A stretch of DNA of 64,000 bases from Rotaria sordida (lineage: Eukaryota; Rotifera; Eurotatoria; Philodinida; Philodinidae): contig CAJNOL010000380.1 in the NCBI GenBank assembly GCA_905250125.1, positions 1 through 64,000 of the forward strand, given 5' to 3'. How positions within the stretch are numbered: the stretch's first letter is position 1; each line of letters opens with the position of its first letter. The position numbers and the translations under genes were made by a program. The notes beneath the pieces are model-generated. The model saw nothing but the letters and a program-made list of their open reading frames with translations, did not search any database and was not told where the DNA came from. Shown piece by piece: positions 35,116 through 47,726 of the stretch.

Positions 35116-35422
35116 TAAGGGCCCCCTCAGAAACCAACTTTGTTATTTTTCGTCCGATTTCAATCAAATTTTGGGAGAATATTAGTCTAGGCTAGAATAG
35201 ATTACGGGTGAATTATCTACCCTAAATCTCCAATATACAAATGAGTTATAGTCAATTTATTGGTCAAAAGTACTCTGTATGTGGGCAACATATTCCCTTT
35301 GTTTGCTTTTTAAAAAATCCTTTTCGAAATTTCTCGAAATATGTTAGTAGGAGTCAACTTTTAGACGATAAGTTCTTCAGAACGTTGGGAAAATAGGGTT
35401 TTATGAAAGACGGACCCCCTTA
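35116..35422. repeat. Possible small non-autonomous element
   Basis: This is a GC-richer 307-bp block bounded by TAAGGG (35116-35121) and CCCTTA (35417-35422), in AT-rich DNA. The inside ('CGTCCGATTTCAATCAAATTTTGGGAG') reads like the non-coding body of many DNA-element derivatives. The termini match for only six bases, so this is a weak call. Confidence 0.35.
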
Positions 35423-35999
35423 CATTTTCTAGTTAAATACGGTGCTTTCAATCAATTGTATCATCTCTTCGAAGTTAACCAAGTATATCTTAGAAAATCT
35501 TATTAGAAAATAAAACGAAATTTGTCAACATTTAATCAATTATAATTGACACCAATTAAAATTAATTTAATAAATTAAATCGAACAGTTTGAAGATTACA
35601 TTCATTTCTATTAACATTATTCGTGTTTACTCTCTTTTTTTCATTCATAATTGATCTATGACATTAAACAAATAAATAAATTATCTAAATAATTCCTTCT
35701 CGAACAGTTATTTGAAGAATATTAGTTAAACAAATCTCTAATCAAGGGTTATACAAACACATATCAACCGTTTTATTGATTGGTCATGTTAATCGGATGA
35801 TTAACTATTCAAATATTCAAATTAACAATCGAATCGATATATATATATATTGAATTTTTCTTCATCTAAGTTAGATCATTCGAGAAATCTTCATTGTTAT
35901 TATATTTCAATAAAAACTTTTACTCGTAGATAGCTTGAAGATTGAATAGAATATGCTCATATTTAAAAACAAACAATAACTTCCGTCTTATCAGAGTCG

Positions 36000-36330
36000 T
36001 ATCACAGATCCAGGAAATTGTGGACCTTATAGATCTTCACGTAGATATTCCATATCCTAACCACATTAGAACATAATATTGAATTACTACAGAGCAATCA
36101 TTTTTTTTCCTATCTCGAACGTCCCTAGGAAAATGGCACATCTCCAGCACGTACAATGTCAAATCTATCCTATTCTTATCATTCCTTCACTATCAGTCCT
36201 TTCGCGGCATCCACAAGAGGTGTGATGCGATATGCGTCGTATTCTTGTCAGTTCTTCTGTAGCCGATAAGATGCGGCATCTTCCAATGGAAATGCATCTC
36301 TAACATCATCCCTAGGGTAGCAATTTAAAA
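36000..36330. repeat. GC-richer dispersed repeat, copy 2
   Basis: CCTTTCGCGGCATCCACAAG, then GTGATGCGATATGCGTCGTATTCTTGTCAG (about 36198-36250), parallels 28018-28075 in copy 1 with substitutions and small indels. Similarity outside this core of about 60 bp is weak. Element ends are not seen. Confidence 0.5.
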
Positions 36331-39300
36331 AAAATGTTTTTCATCAGAGTACGCGAATCTTGGAGATGTGGCATCTCTTAAAAAGATCTGATTATAGATA
36401 ATATTTCTTGTAGAGATAAAGGTTAATATAAGATATGTCTTATATATGAATAGGGTGAAAATGATTCTATATAAAATATCTCTAAGATCCTTGATTTCCT
36501 CAATCTGTGACACTGCTGTCTTATATAGAATAAAAATAATAAAATGTTTCTTTTAAGTATTCAATAGAAAAAAAAGAGTTTAAATTAATATGATATAAGA
36601 AAAAAAAGGATTGTGCAAAGTAATTGTTGAAAAAAATGAATGCTGAGATGAGTTTGAGTTTGAGTTTGGTAGAAATTGGTCATTGATAGATTATATTGAT
36701 AGCTATGTTTGAAGAAAATCGACAAGGATAATAAAATAGTTAAATCTATCGAATAATTTGAATAGATTATAGAAAAAATATTTATTCTTTTTTATGCCTT
36801 GTGTATATAATGGTAAGTATAGAAATAAAAGGTTATTTTTATCTTTAATTTTCTCAGGGAAATATCGTGTTCGAGTTTGAAATATGTATAATAACGCATA
36901 TTGATGAAAATTGTTGTCATCCTAATGTATGATTCGATTTATTTCTCTAATATATAGTTCGATGTAGATATGAAATATGGTATAGATTTGTTGAAAATAA
37001 AGATAATTTCCGTAAAATAAATATTCTGTAATTGATATATTCTCGTTATTTGCCTCTTCAAAGTTGATAGGAAATAAAAAAAATATGATTTCGATTATTT
37101 AGTAATAAAAGAAAAAAAAATTCTCGATTGAGATCTAGATTAATATGAATATTCTCAGATAATTATTTTCATATGAACCGTTCAATGTTATCTTTTCGTT
37201 TTTATCTTGATTTGTTTGTTGGTTATATTAACCAATATCTCTTATTTATTTCAATAATATATAAATATATATAAAAAGATAAAATAAATATGTGTTTATT
37301 TGTTCTTATGTAAGATTCTCGTGTTTCTATGTTGACGTAAGAAAATCGAAATAAATTTATTGAAAAAAAAGTATATTTTGTTTATTTCGATTTGATCTTA
37401 TTCTTGGTTAACTAGATTTCTAAGGTAAATATTTTTTTCATAGATAATCTTGGTTGAATAGTTGAACAAGAGAGATAAACAGTTTTGATATAGGATGAAA
37501 TATTTATATTCTTTTATAGATATTCCAATCTTGATTATCAGTTGATCATATTGAAAAATGGTATTTAGATTTAAATATAATAATAGGTCAAATTAATCTT
37601 TATATAGAATAAAAAGGTTTAGTTAGGTTGAATATATCTCAATAAATATATATTCGTTCTGATTAATTTAACTATAGATGAAAATCTCTTTTATTTCTTT
37701 TTCTTCTTTTTAGACATGGAAAATTTTATTCTGAATTTTCCTTTTTGATTTGTTTTCTATGATTTATCGTCTAATGTAGATAAATAAATGAAATTGACAG
37801 AGGAACGTTAAGCGCTTTTTGTTTTCTATATATGTATGATTATTATAATTAGTTATTGTCAATCTCTATTAATTAAAGATAAAAGATGATTTATATTTAT
37901 TCTGAGATAACCATCGAAGATAATCGTAAATAAATCTATGAAAAGAGTAACAATTATTTATTTCAAAGTTCTTATTTATTTATTTTGTTGAAAAAACTCT
38001 CATATCTAATAAGAAGATAAAATCTCTGATGTATGAAATAATGTCTTGAGAATTGTTTCAATGTAAATAGTTGAATCAAGATAGATTTCTATAGATAAAA
38101 TATTGTCAACTATTCTTTTTCTTTTCTGATGATAAATCATGTCATTGATAAGTGTTTGATAGGACTAAAAAGAATCAATGTGTTTATTTGTCTATTGATT
38201 GAAAGTGTTATAATATATATATATCGATCTAATCACTCTTCGAATATGATGAAAGTTTTTATTGAAAATAAAATAATAGATATATATTATCGATTGACAA
38301 AAATTAAATCAGATAAAATCACATTTTATTTTTTGTTTTTTTTTTTAATTAAATTATCGAAAGTAAACATTTGATTTAATTCTGGTTTTATGTAAATATA
38401 AAATAATCAGAATAAAAACAATGAAAAACGTTAACTTATTCTTTTTCTAGTTTGATTTTATTTGATTTCTAATGCATAAAAAAACGGAGTAAATGTCTCT
38501 TATGAATATTTTCATATCGAAAAAGACAACGACAATGACAAATGATGAAGAAAATAATTGTTTAACTTCGATTTTTAATTAAAAATTGTTGAGATGTTGA
38601 ATTTAGTTTGATGTTGACGAAACGATAACTGAGCTCTTCTTTCAAAGGATGAACGTCAAGATAAAATAAAATTCTTTTCCATTGTCATCTGATATTATTT
38701 TCTTGTTTTCTACTCTTATTTAAATGAAAGTCTTCGTTAGATCACCGTTGAATCATTTTTCTATAATATCATTGAGATATTGAATAAAACGAAGAAATAG
38801 TTAAATTGTGTAAAATCAATTAAAATTGAAGATATATGAAAATAAAATATAATAAAAGGAAAATATATCTTAGATTGAGTATAGATATCTATCGAAGTAT
38901 ATTTAAATGAAAAAATAATCTATATCCTAGGAAGAATTTTATTTAAAAAAAAAATCATTAAACGATTAAATAAATATTTCTATGAGAAACCATTTATTAG
39001 AATTGTTAATGTTCTTGGGTGAGAAAAAAAAACACTTGCATCTATTGTTCTAATAGTTTTCTCATTAAAGTCTAAGAGATAAAAATGAATAATGATTGTT
39101 GAAAGTCTATATTGAATTTGTTTTAACTAATTCGATTCTATCGGAACGATTTATAAATTTTTATGAATACTTTACAATGATCAATACTAACAGATAAAAG
39201 AGCAGGACATATCATTATTAAAGATGTTTTTTATGGTTAGATTTTAAGTAAAGAATAGATTGAGTAAATATTAATCATATAGAGTAGATATTTCTTTATC

Positions 39301-42300
39301 TATTTTATATCCAAGAATAGATTAACTAGAATTCTGTTTAACGACGAATAATTCAAATCATTTTAATAAATAAGTTCCGATTATCTCGAACAAATCTATC
39401 TATTAACGTTTCGAATAATCATATTTTCAAAATGGACGAGATATTTCATTAATAAGAAGTTTAATCCTTTTCAATATTCAATCAGTTTTATCAATTAAAC
39501 TAAATTGACCTATTCATTTTTGTTGAAGACTCTAGAGATTATTTTATAAATTGTTCAAGATAAAAGTCTAAATATCTTTCAAGAAAATCCTACTTTTGAT
39601 AAAAAAAAGGCACAATAAACACCTGTTAGAATTGTGAATACTATTGTTTATACCAGTTTCTGATCATATTCGACATTGATTATTATAAAATAAAATATTA
39701 TTTTCTTTTTCTGCATTTAATAGGATAATCACTATAATCAATATCAGATAAACAACATTCGAAATAAATAAATAAATAAATTGTGGTGTTGATCGTTTCT
39801 ACTATTATTATTAAATTGTCAATAATATATATATTAAATAGAATTTATAATTAAATCTAGACTTGTAAAAGATAAAATAAAAATAGATTTGAAATGAAAA
39901 ATCGATTGTTCTATATAAGATAAAAATGATTTATATAAGATTGAAACTAATAGATAAAATAAGAGAGATAACTGTCTATGTCTTGCTACTCTCTACTACT
40001 TGAACAAAATATGCTTTTTCAGATAAACTATTCGAAAATCTTCGAACAAGTTTCATTCTAGCCAATAGGGTTTTGTTTTTGCTTGAGAGTCTATGTCAAG
40101 ATGTAGCTGATGACAATCTTTCTTTTTTTGAGAGTTTTTCAACACATTGAACTTGAAATGTGACTTCTCTCGTTAATAAATAAGAATTTAAAAAAAAGCT
40201 CTACTATGCCCTAGAACCTGACATACTCTTGAAGATAAAAAAAAAGATAAAAGTCAACAGAGAATTTTGGCTTGGGAAATGAGGAATATTTGACTCGTTG
40301 TTGGATGAATATTTCCCGAAAATAACATCGAATACGGATGAAAATATTCTCATAGGTTATTCTCGAAATAGGGAACATATCCTCAAAGTTTAATGTGATT
40401 TAATTCTATTTCGATCGCTAATCGATTTTTTACTAGAAAAACTAACTAAGAAGAAAAACATATTGACACTATAAAATCGAATGTTTCTAGTTGAAATAAA
40501 GAAAACGGTTATTATTTTATTTGTCCAACGTTGTCAATTAACTTCTAATAAACGATTTAAAGATATATACAAATGACTAAAACAATTATCCAATCTATAT
40601 TTATTCATAGTTAGAAGATTATTTCTAAACGTTTTATTTTTTCCAAAAGGTATTGCCTTTTAGGAAAAACAAATTCATCGCCTTTAGATTCTATTTAATT
40701 AAACAAGGTAGGGAATGTACTTTACAAAATCTCATATTTGACATAAATTGATAAACTATCGTTAGGAAATATATTTATATTAATAAATTAAATTGTTATA
40801 ATTAATGATAGAAAAGGCAATTTTAGTTTTTTGATAAATAAATATTTGATGGTGTTTCTTTCGAAATAAGTTAATTTGATTTATCGTAGAGTGTTGAATA
40901 ATTTTTTATGATTAAAAGAAAAGAGTTTTATATTTATATTTATTTGTTTGATATAAATAGATTATAGGATATTATCTTCTATATATAAACAATATTTTCT
41001 TTCATAATCAGTTTCAACTGATTTTCAAATATGAAAATCTTTTTTTTTTTATGATTATCATAAACACTTTCATCATAAATTGTTAATCGATTTCGAAGAT
41101 ATTTTATTATAGATTCACTTCCAAATAAAAATCTAATGATGAACGATTCTTTATTTTTGTTTTTATATAGAAATCTTTCGAAATTAGCTTATAGAGAGAT
41201 ACTAATCATAAAAATGATTATTATTGATTATCGATTAAATTGAGTAAGTTTATTATCTCTCATATGTATTTACTTTAAGGACAATGAGTAAGAAGTTTAC
41301 TTTTTATTTCTCCTCAATGAAAATTTTCATTTACCTTTAATAGTCTACATTGATAAAAAACATTTAAAAAATAGTCAATCGATTTCAATTTCCATAAATT
41401 TCTTCAAGATGAATTAAATCTCGAATAGTTCACCTAATTGAGTTAATTGATAATGACTAAGATGAACTGATCGAAGGTCTATAGAAGGAAATAATCCATA
41501 GATAGAATATAACACATCAATAGAGATGAGTCCATAATAGTTTTCTCTACTGTTATTTCAGTTCGATCTAACCGTAAATCGACTAAGTCGAGTGTTGAAA
41601 AATTCTAGAATAAAATGTTCGAAATATAATTTCTCTTGAAGAGCTTATAGAATATAAACAAGATGATAACGATATGATCGAAGAGGATTTTTTCAGACTG
41701 TTAATTTAGTTAGTTTTGTTTAAAAAACGAAATATCTTTTTAAATAATCGAAATTGCTTGGTCAGATAAATCGAATAGAATTAAATAAATCATCGATTAA
41801 TTCTTCTAAATAGGATAGTTGAGCAATTTTATTGAATAACGTTTTATTAAATGATTCCACGAAATGCTTAATAAAAAAGTAATCGACAATAAAAAAGAGT
41901 ATCAGGTTATGTTGTTAATTGATTTTGAGTAAATAGAAGTTTTTCTAATAGTTTTAAACGGTATATTCTATTAAATAAAAATGTTAATGTATTCTTTTCA
42001 ATTTATATAAATAAAAAAAAAAAAAAACAAAGTCAAGATGAATAAAATAATTGAATGTTTAAATTTGATTTCTAAGAGTAGTTAACGAATTCTATTATAG
42101 ATACGTTTATAGGAGATATTTTAACAATTTTCATCAAGTAACAACGTCTCACGTTGTTTAATAATAGGAATTCTATATTGATAATAAATGATATCAGTCG
42201 TTTTTCAATTGTTTTACCTTAGTAGTAACTAGTCGAATATAGTATGGGATCATTTTATTATCTTTCCTATATTCACATTGAGAAATCGAATAAAACTAAT

Positions 42301-44518
42301 GCACCCTCGTATCATTATGATTAATCATAGAATCTTCACAAAAATAACTTCATTCTTCATCATAAAATATGCGTCGTGACGCTTTAAAAGACAGTTTTGA
42401 CATATGAAAAATGTGGAAAAAATTTCTCTTCTCTATATTTTGAGATGTTTTCCGTATTAAAAAAAAAGACTTTTCTATGCATGACGTCAGTCAAAAATGT
42501 TGAGATGAAAATCTTTTGGATGTCTTCCTAATGAAAAAGTAATTTATTGAAGAATGTTTACTATAAATATGTCAGATTATAAGCACGAGAAAAAATTTTT
42601 CCTAATCGGTACTAAAGATAATAGTTAAATATTCGTTTGTTTCGACTGAATTATCTTAGAAATCATCAATAAAAACATAATTCAAGGAAAATTATCAGAA
42701 AAAAAGTTATTCATAGATAAAATAAATTTGATTTCCATCGTTATCAGCAAATATAATAAAATGAGAATAAAACACCAATTTCGTATCATTAAAGAGATAA
42801 TCTTATGTTCGATTAGAAAATTTCATTGAATTTATCGAATTTTCAATCTGATCGGCTCTAATATGAAGGTCGAAAACGGTAGAAAACAGTAACCAGGATT
42901 AAACAAAAACCTTGGTTGAATAGATATTTACTCGTCATAGATCGTTTTATAATGTAAGTAGCTGATTTTAGTGTTATATGGATAGAATTGGAATGTTTAA
43001 ATGCATATTGATTAATTGTTGTCTAGTGGAGAGTTTGAAAAGTTCGAACTAAACTAATCATATCTATGATTAATTGATAAAATATTTTCAATAAATAAAT
43101 TTCTTTAATAAAATAATATTCGATGTATATATCTATTTTATTAAAAAACGTTATTATAAAAGATATATTAGAAATAAATAAGTGGACGAGTTTCACCTTG
43201 AACAAGTTATCCTCATCGTTGATCAAGGTTGACCACATGATTTCAGTTGTTGTGGATGATTAGATAAAAGAGTTGTTGGTATATAATCATAATAAATTTT
43301 TCATTTGATTTATTGTTTTTTTTTCTGGTATATTATCTTTAAAATATTTTTTTTCACTTTTATTATTGAATAGAATTTAAAAGTAATTCGATAAGATGAT
43401 TATAAACAAGTACACGACGTCTATTTTATTTAATAAATTGATTAATTGTTAAAGGTGCATGTCGATATTTATTTTTCAAACGGTTATTTCTAGTAAAAAC
43501 TTTTCCGAGAATTTTTATTAATAATAACGACTAATAAAAAAGAGTTGATTGATTGAGTGGTTCTCAACTATTTAAAACATATTCTCATTGACTTGTTAAA
43601 TAAAGTATAGAATTATGACCAAATTCATTTAAAGACGTTTTTATAAAAGACGATTAACATTTTGTTTTATATAGAATTGAGATGATTTCCCTTATAATAA
43701 AAATCAATTTGTTTTTGTAAAAAACCTATTTGTTTATCATTAATCATTGAATAATATCGACAATTGATAGAAATTCGAATAGGATATCTTGAATTTTCCA
43801 TAACGGTTATATTTAAGTCGATGAAAAGGAACCATCGATTGATCTTCAACAATTTTTTTATTTTTCAATACGACCTTATTTTGTTTTCTTTTCATTTTGA
43901 TTAACGTCGTTCAACTAATTGACCATGAATTATTCAATTTAATGTTGATTATTCTAAATTAGACATCGAAATTTATAAATAAATAATAAATATTCAATTA
44001 TCTTTGAATTCAAAATTCAAAATTGACAATATCAAATAGATAAATCTGTTTAATGATATTATTTCAATAAACTATAAATGAAACGTTGCTTCTTATATCT
44101 CTCAAGAGTTTTTATTATTTGTTATGTTAATGATTTATTTAGTTTAAACAAATGATGTTATGTTTAGAAATAGTATACTATTAGACGAAACTTATTAATA
44201 TCGTTATCATAGAAATAAATCATCGGATTTTAAAATCAGATCTACTTTTATTTCGAGTACTCTTTTATCTAACATAAAAATCTTCTTAATCATTATTTTT
44301 ATTCAACAAAATCAATAGATTTATAAACGTTTCTACAATTGGAAACTCTCGATAAGGAAGATCTAGACACTTCCTATCAATATATTCCTTTTTCTTTTTT
44401 TATACAACTTTCAGTCAAATTTAAAAGGTGCAAGAGAACATATTAAACTATTCGATATAATATTATGGTTAGGAGTAGATCTTGGTCAGGTTAAGAAAAA
44501 GTTCAAAGAATAGAGACC
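36331..44518. other. 8-kb gene-free AT-rich DNA
   Basis: No gene, RNA gene or defined element is visible. All open frames are short and have the Ile/Phe/Tyr/Lys/Asn composition expected from AT-rich noncoding sequence (for example 38129-38374 and 43023-43238). Simple A and T runs are frequent. Confidence 0.45.
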
Positions 44519-44741
44519 TTTTTTTTTTTTTTTTTTTTTTTTTTATTTTTGCTTCAACTGATGGTCCTAAGACCCTAGCAGTACAAATAGTATAACGAAT
44601 ATAACAAGAAATGAGCAGAAGAAGAAGAAATCATATAACGAACAACATAAATAGGGGGAAACAAGAACATAAATAGGGGAAAGTGAGTTGTTACAATACG
44701 CAGAGAGAAAAGAAAACAGAAATGAACATAAATAAAAAACG

Positions 44742-47726
44742 TCAGAAGGAATCAGGAAATTCCCCGAGAACATCGATATCACGTATATCATAATCAATAA
44801 TAGAATAAGAAGAACGATTAGAAGAGCACCATTGTACACATTTTTCCAAAACAGATCTATGTTGTACATATCTCTTAGACCGATACAGGCCCTTTATTGA
44901 TAATTCTTTTAGCAGCCAAGCTTTTCTCCATTGATTTAAATTCGCCTGCTCAAGTAGTAGTTCGCCGTCCACTGAATCAGATAGTGCAGTGAAATAACGT
45001 TCCCAATAGTTACTACACCTATCTTCCAGAGAGATTTCATCGAAAACGTACGCAAAGAAAGGATCAGACCAGTGGAGGCAGTGAAAAATTCTTCTAAGTG
45101 AAATATAGTAGAAATGAGATAAATCATTTTGTTGCTTCTGTGTGAAAAGGGGGAAGCGAGCAAATAACCACGTAAATAATGGAAGTACATATGACTGAAA
45201 TAGCGTTTTTCTCAATGAAGCGGATGTGGTTCCTGCAGAACGAAATGAATTTACTAGGGAAATTTTCTGCCGAATCTTAACTAAGGTGTTATTGATCATA
45301 GTGCTCCAACCTAACTTTGGTGTAATCCAATATCCCAGGTATTTAAACTGTTTGACCCATTCAATTTTTACATCCCCATAATGGATGTCAAATTTAGAAG
45401 GGCCAATTGCTCGTGCGGACCAGAGAGCTTCTGTTTTATTAAGATTAATCAGCTGAACTGTAAGAATGGAGTAAAATTCTAGATCATCTAAAAATCTTTT
45501 TAATCTTTTTTCGAGATCAATACATTGAAGAGTAAATTTATCACCTATTCTACCGCCAAGTACAGCTGCAAGGTCGTCAGCAAAAAGGAAGCTGGAGCAT
45601 ATATTAAGGAAACCGGTAAGATCAGAGTGGTACGTGATGAATAACGTTGGGGTAAAAATTGAACCTTGAGGGCCACCACGATCAATTGGAAACCATCTAG
45701 ACTTTTCTCCTTTAATTTCGATATATGCTCTCCTCTGAACTAACCAAGCCTCAATCCAATTAAGAAAGGATTTAGGGATGCCCATTCTTCTTAGTTTACC
45801 TAAACAGCCCTCAAACCAAAGTTGGTCAAAGGCGCTTTTAAAATCAACAAATATCGTAGCTACAGGGGAACTGTTTGCCATTAAGGCAGAGACTTGTTCC
45901 AGGAATAATAACACTCTAGTTTGTAAACGAAATTTTTCACGAAATCCTGACTGTGTGTCGGGTAACAGCCCTCGTTTATGAATAATATCACGAAATCTAG
46001 TTAAAAAAAGTTTTTCGTCAATTTTCAAAAAGATATCTAATAATGAAATGGGTCTTGTTAATGCGGGTGCACAAAACGACTCTTTTTTGGCAAGCAGAAG
46101 CATCCTAACATCCTTCCAAGCTAATGGTAGACGAGCTTCAGAAAAAGACCAATTGAAAGTTTTCAATAAGAGACACCAATAGGGGATTGGTAGAAAATTA
46201 AACATAAAGTTACATAGTCCATGAGCATCACAGGATTTCTTTTTATTTCTGGCATTGACAATTTCGAGAACTTCTTCAAGGTATACAGGTGGAATTGTTT
46301 CTTCATCGTTTTCCCACACCGGCCACGGCGCGTCAGTGTAAGGATGGGGTCTGTATATACTATCAGGTTTTTTGAAGAATTCTTCATAGAAGTCTGCCGC
46401 AGTATTTGACATGTCCACAGGATCTTTAATGATATTGCCATTTGGCAGAATAAACCCCCTTAGAGATGCTGAGGGCGGTTTAAAAAATCTCTTGGTTTTC
46501 GACCAAAAGGAAACAGAGATAGGAGAGGAGGTGTTCCGCATTCTTAATGAAGAATTTAGCTGAGAATAAACGAAATCTTTTAGCTCTTTCTTAGCTATTT
46601 TTCTGAGATCCCGAACAATATCCTTTAGGTGTGGATCGCGTGATCTGATTTGTCTAAATGAGAGAGCACGAATGTAAGACAAAAATGATCGTAATTCTTT
46701 TGGAATTGCTATTCTATATTTTTTAAGGGGAAAGTGTTTAGTACATCGGACAATGAGAAGAGAAAGAAAAGTAATATAATCGTTGTAAACCTCGTCTAGG
46801 TTGTTCAGACTCCATCTAGCTTCCCAGAAACTATAAACATACTCAGAAAAGGAGAAAAATACTTTCCAATGAATAGAACGACCCAAAATATTTTCAGAAT
46901 TTTTGAACGGAATTATGGAGAGAAGAGGTCTATGATCACTAGTGGTGTTTCCACTATATGATTGAATATCAATGGTAAATCCACTTCCGAATGCAAAATC
47001 TATAATTCGATCAGATCTAAGAGAAGTAGATGACTCAGGTGCAAAGGGTGCTAGAAAATGGGCATCAGCCCAGGCTAATAGCGCTTCGGCTTTAGAATTA
47101 TCTTTTCTTAAATCAATGTTAAAATCTCCGTATAACGCACACTTCGGCTTTATGAATTGCGATATATCATCCCATTTCCAGCTACGACTTTCGGGGGTAT
47201 AGATACCAATTATCCGCACTTTATCTTCATCAGCATAAATATCAACAACACAAATATTCGGAAGAGAGCAACAAATTCTTTCTGATTTCAGTGTCTTCCT
47301 AACCATCATCACCACCCCTCCATTACTATTTTCACCTTTTTGGTAATAGATATTGAAATTTGAAAAGATTTGGCTACAGAAAGAAAAATCCATCAGCCCT
47401 GTTTCCAGAAGTATAAGTACATCAAAATTGAACGAAGACGTAAGTAATACAACTTCTTGAAAACGTAAATCAAGACCACGCACATTAAAGGATAAAATAT
47501 GAAGAGAATTTTCAACAGAAGATTCTCTAGGAAGATAACACTTCCATTTAGAGAAACAAGAAGATAATAAAGGGCTACTTTCCCACTCACGTAGAATTTC
47601 GTTAAGAAGAAAGAAATCAAAATCAGATAGACAAGAACGCGCCTGACATAAAAATATATCTCTATTGGAAAGTAGAGTATGTGAAGTACAGGAAAAAAAA
47701 GGAGTAGCAAAAGGCGAAAGAGTCAT
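44742..47726 (-). CDS. LINE ORF2: AP endonuclease - reverse transcriptase
   Basis: 994 codons, uninterrupted. The N-terminal endonuclease/exonuclease/phosphatase domain has N81 ('SFNVRG'), E108 ('LILLETG'), D201/N203 ('YGDFNID') and the final SDH at 263-265. The reverse transcriptase (about 535-760) has 'RPISLLD' (559-564), 'FVDFKSAFD' (motif A, Asp 628), 'RGGPQGS' (683-689) and catalytic FADD (715-718). The C-terminal 230 residues look like a thumb and a Cys-containing tail; no RNase H motif was recognised. The ORF nicks target DNA and copies the element's RNA in place. Its ATG overlaps the ORF1 stop by ATGA (47723-47726), so it is probably translated by termination-reinitiation. All catalytic residues are present, so it may be active. 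Confidence 0.92.
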   Translation of the reverse strand: MTLSPFATPFFSCTSHTLLSNRDIFLCQARSCLSDFDFFLLNEILREWESSPLLSSCFSKWKCYLPRESSVENSLHILSFNVRGLDLRFQEVVLLTSSFNFDVLILLETGLMDFSFCSQIFSNFNIYYQKGENSNGGVVMMVRKTLKSERICCSLPNICVVDIYADEDKVRIIGIYTPESRSWKWDDISQFIKPKCALYGDFNIDLRKDNSKAEALLAWADAHFLAPFAPESSTSLRSDRIIDFAFGSGFTIDIQSYSGNTTSDHRPLLSIIPFKNSENILGRSIHWKVFFSFSEYVYSFWEARWSLNNLDEVYNDYITFLSLLIVRCTKHFPLKKYRIAIPKELRSFLSYIRALSFRQIRSRDPHLKDIVRDLRKIAKKELKDFVYSQLNSSLRMRNTSSPISVSFWSKTKRFFKPPSASLRGFILPNGNIIKDPVDMSNTAADFYEEFFKKPDSIYRPHPYTDAPWPVWENDEETIPPVYLEEVLEIVNARNKKKSCDAHGLCNFMFNFLPIPYWCLLLKTFNWSFSEARLPLAWKDVRMLLLAKKESFCAPALTRPISLLDIFLKIDEKLFLTRFRDIIHKRGLLPDTQSGFREKFRLQTRVLLFLEQVSALMANSSPVATIFVDFKSAFDQLWFEGCLGKLRRMGIPKSFLNWIEAWLVQRRAYIEIKGEKSRWFPIDRGGPQGSIFTPTLFITYHSDLTGFLNICSSFLFADDLAAVLGGRIGDKFTLQCIDLEKRLKRFLDDLEFYSILTVQLINLNKTEALWSARAIGPSKFDIHYGDVKIEWVKQFKYLGYWITPKLGWSTMINNTLVKIRQKISLVNSFRSAGTTSASLRKTLFQSYVLPLFTWLFARFPLFTQKQQNDLSHFYYISLRRIFHCLHWSDPFFAYVFDEISLEDRCSNYWERYFTALSDSVDGELLLEQANLNQWRKAWLLKELSIKGLYRSKRYVQHRSVLEKCVQWCSSNRSSYSIIDYDIRDIDVLGEFPDSF

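Noticed and set aside
47393-47710. 105-codon minus-strand frame inside the LINE
   Set aside because: Shadow of ORF2 in another frame with hydrophobic, repetitive composition.
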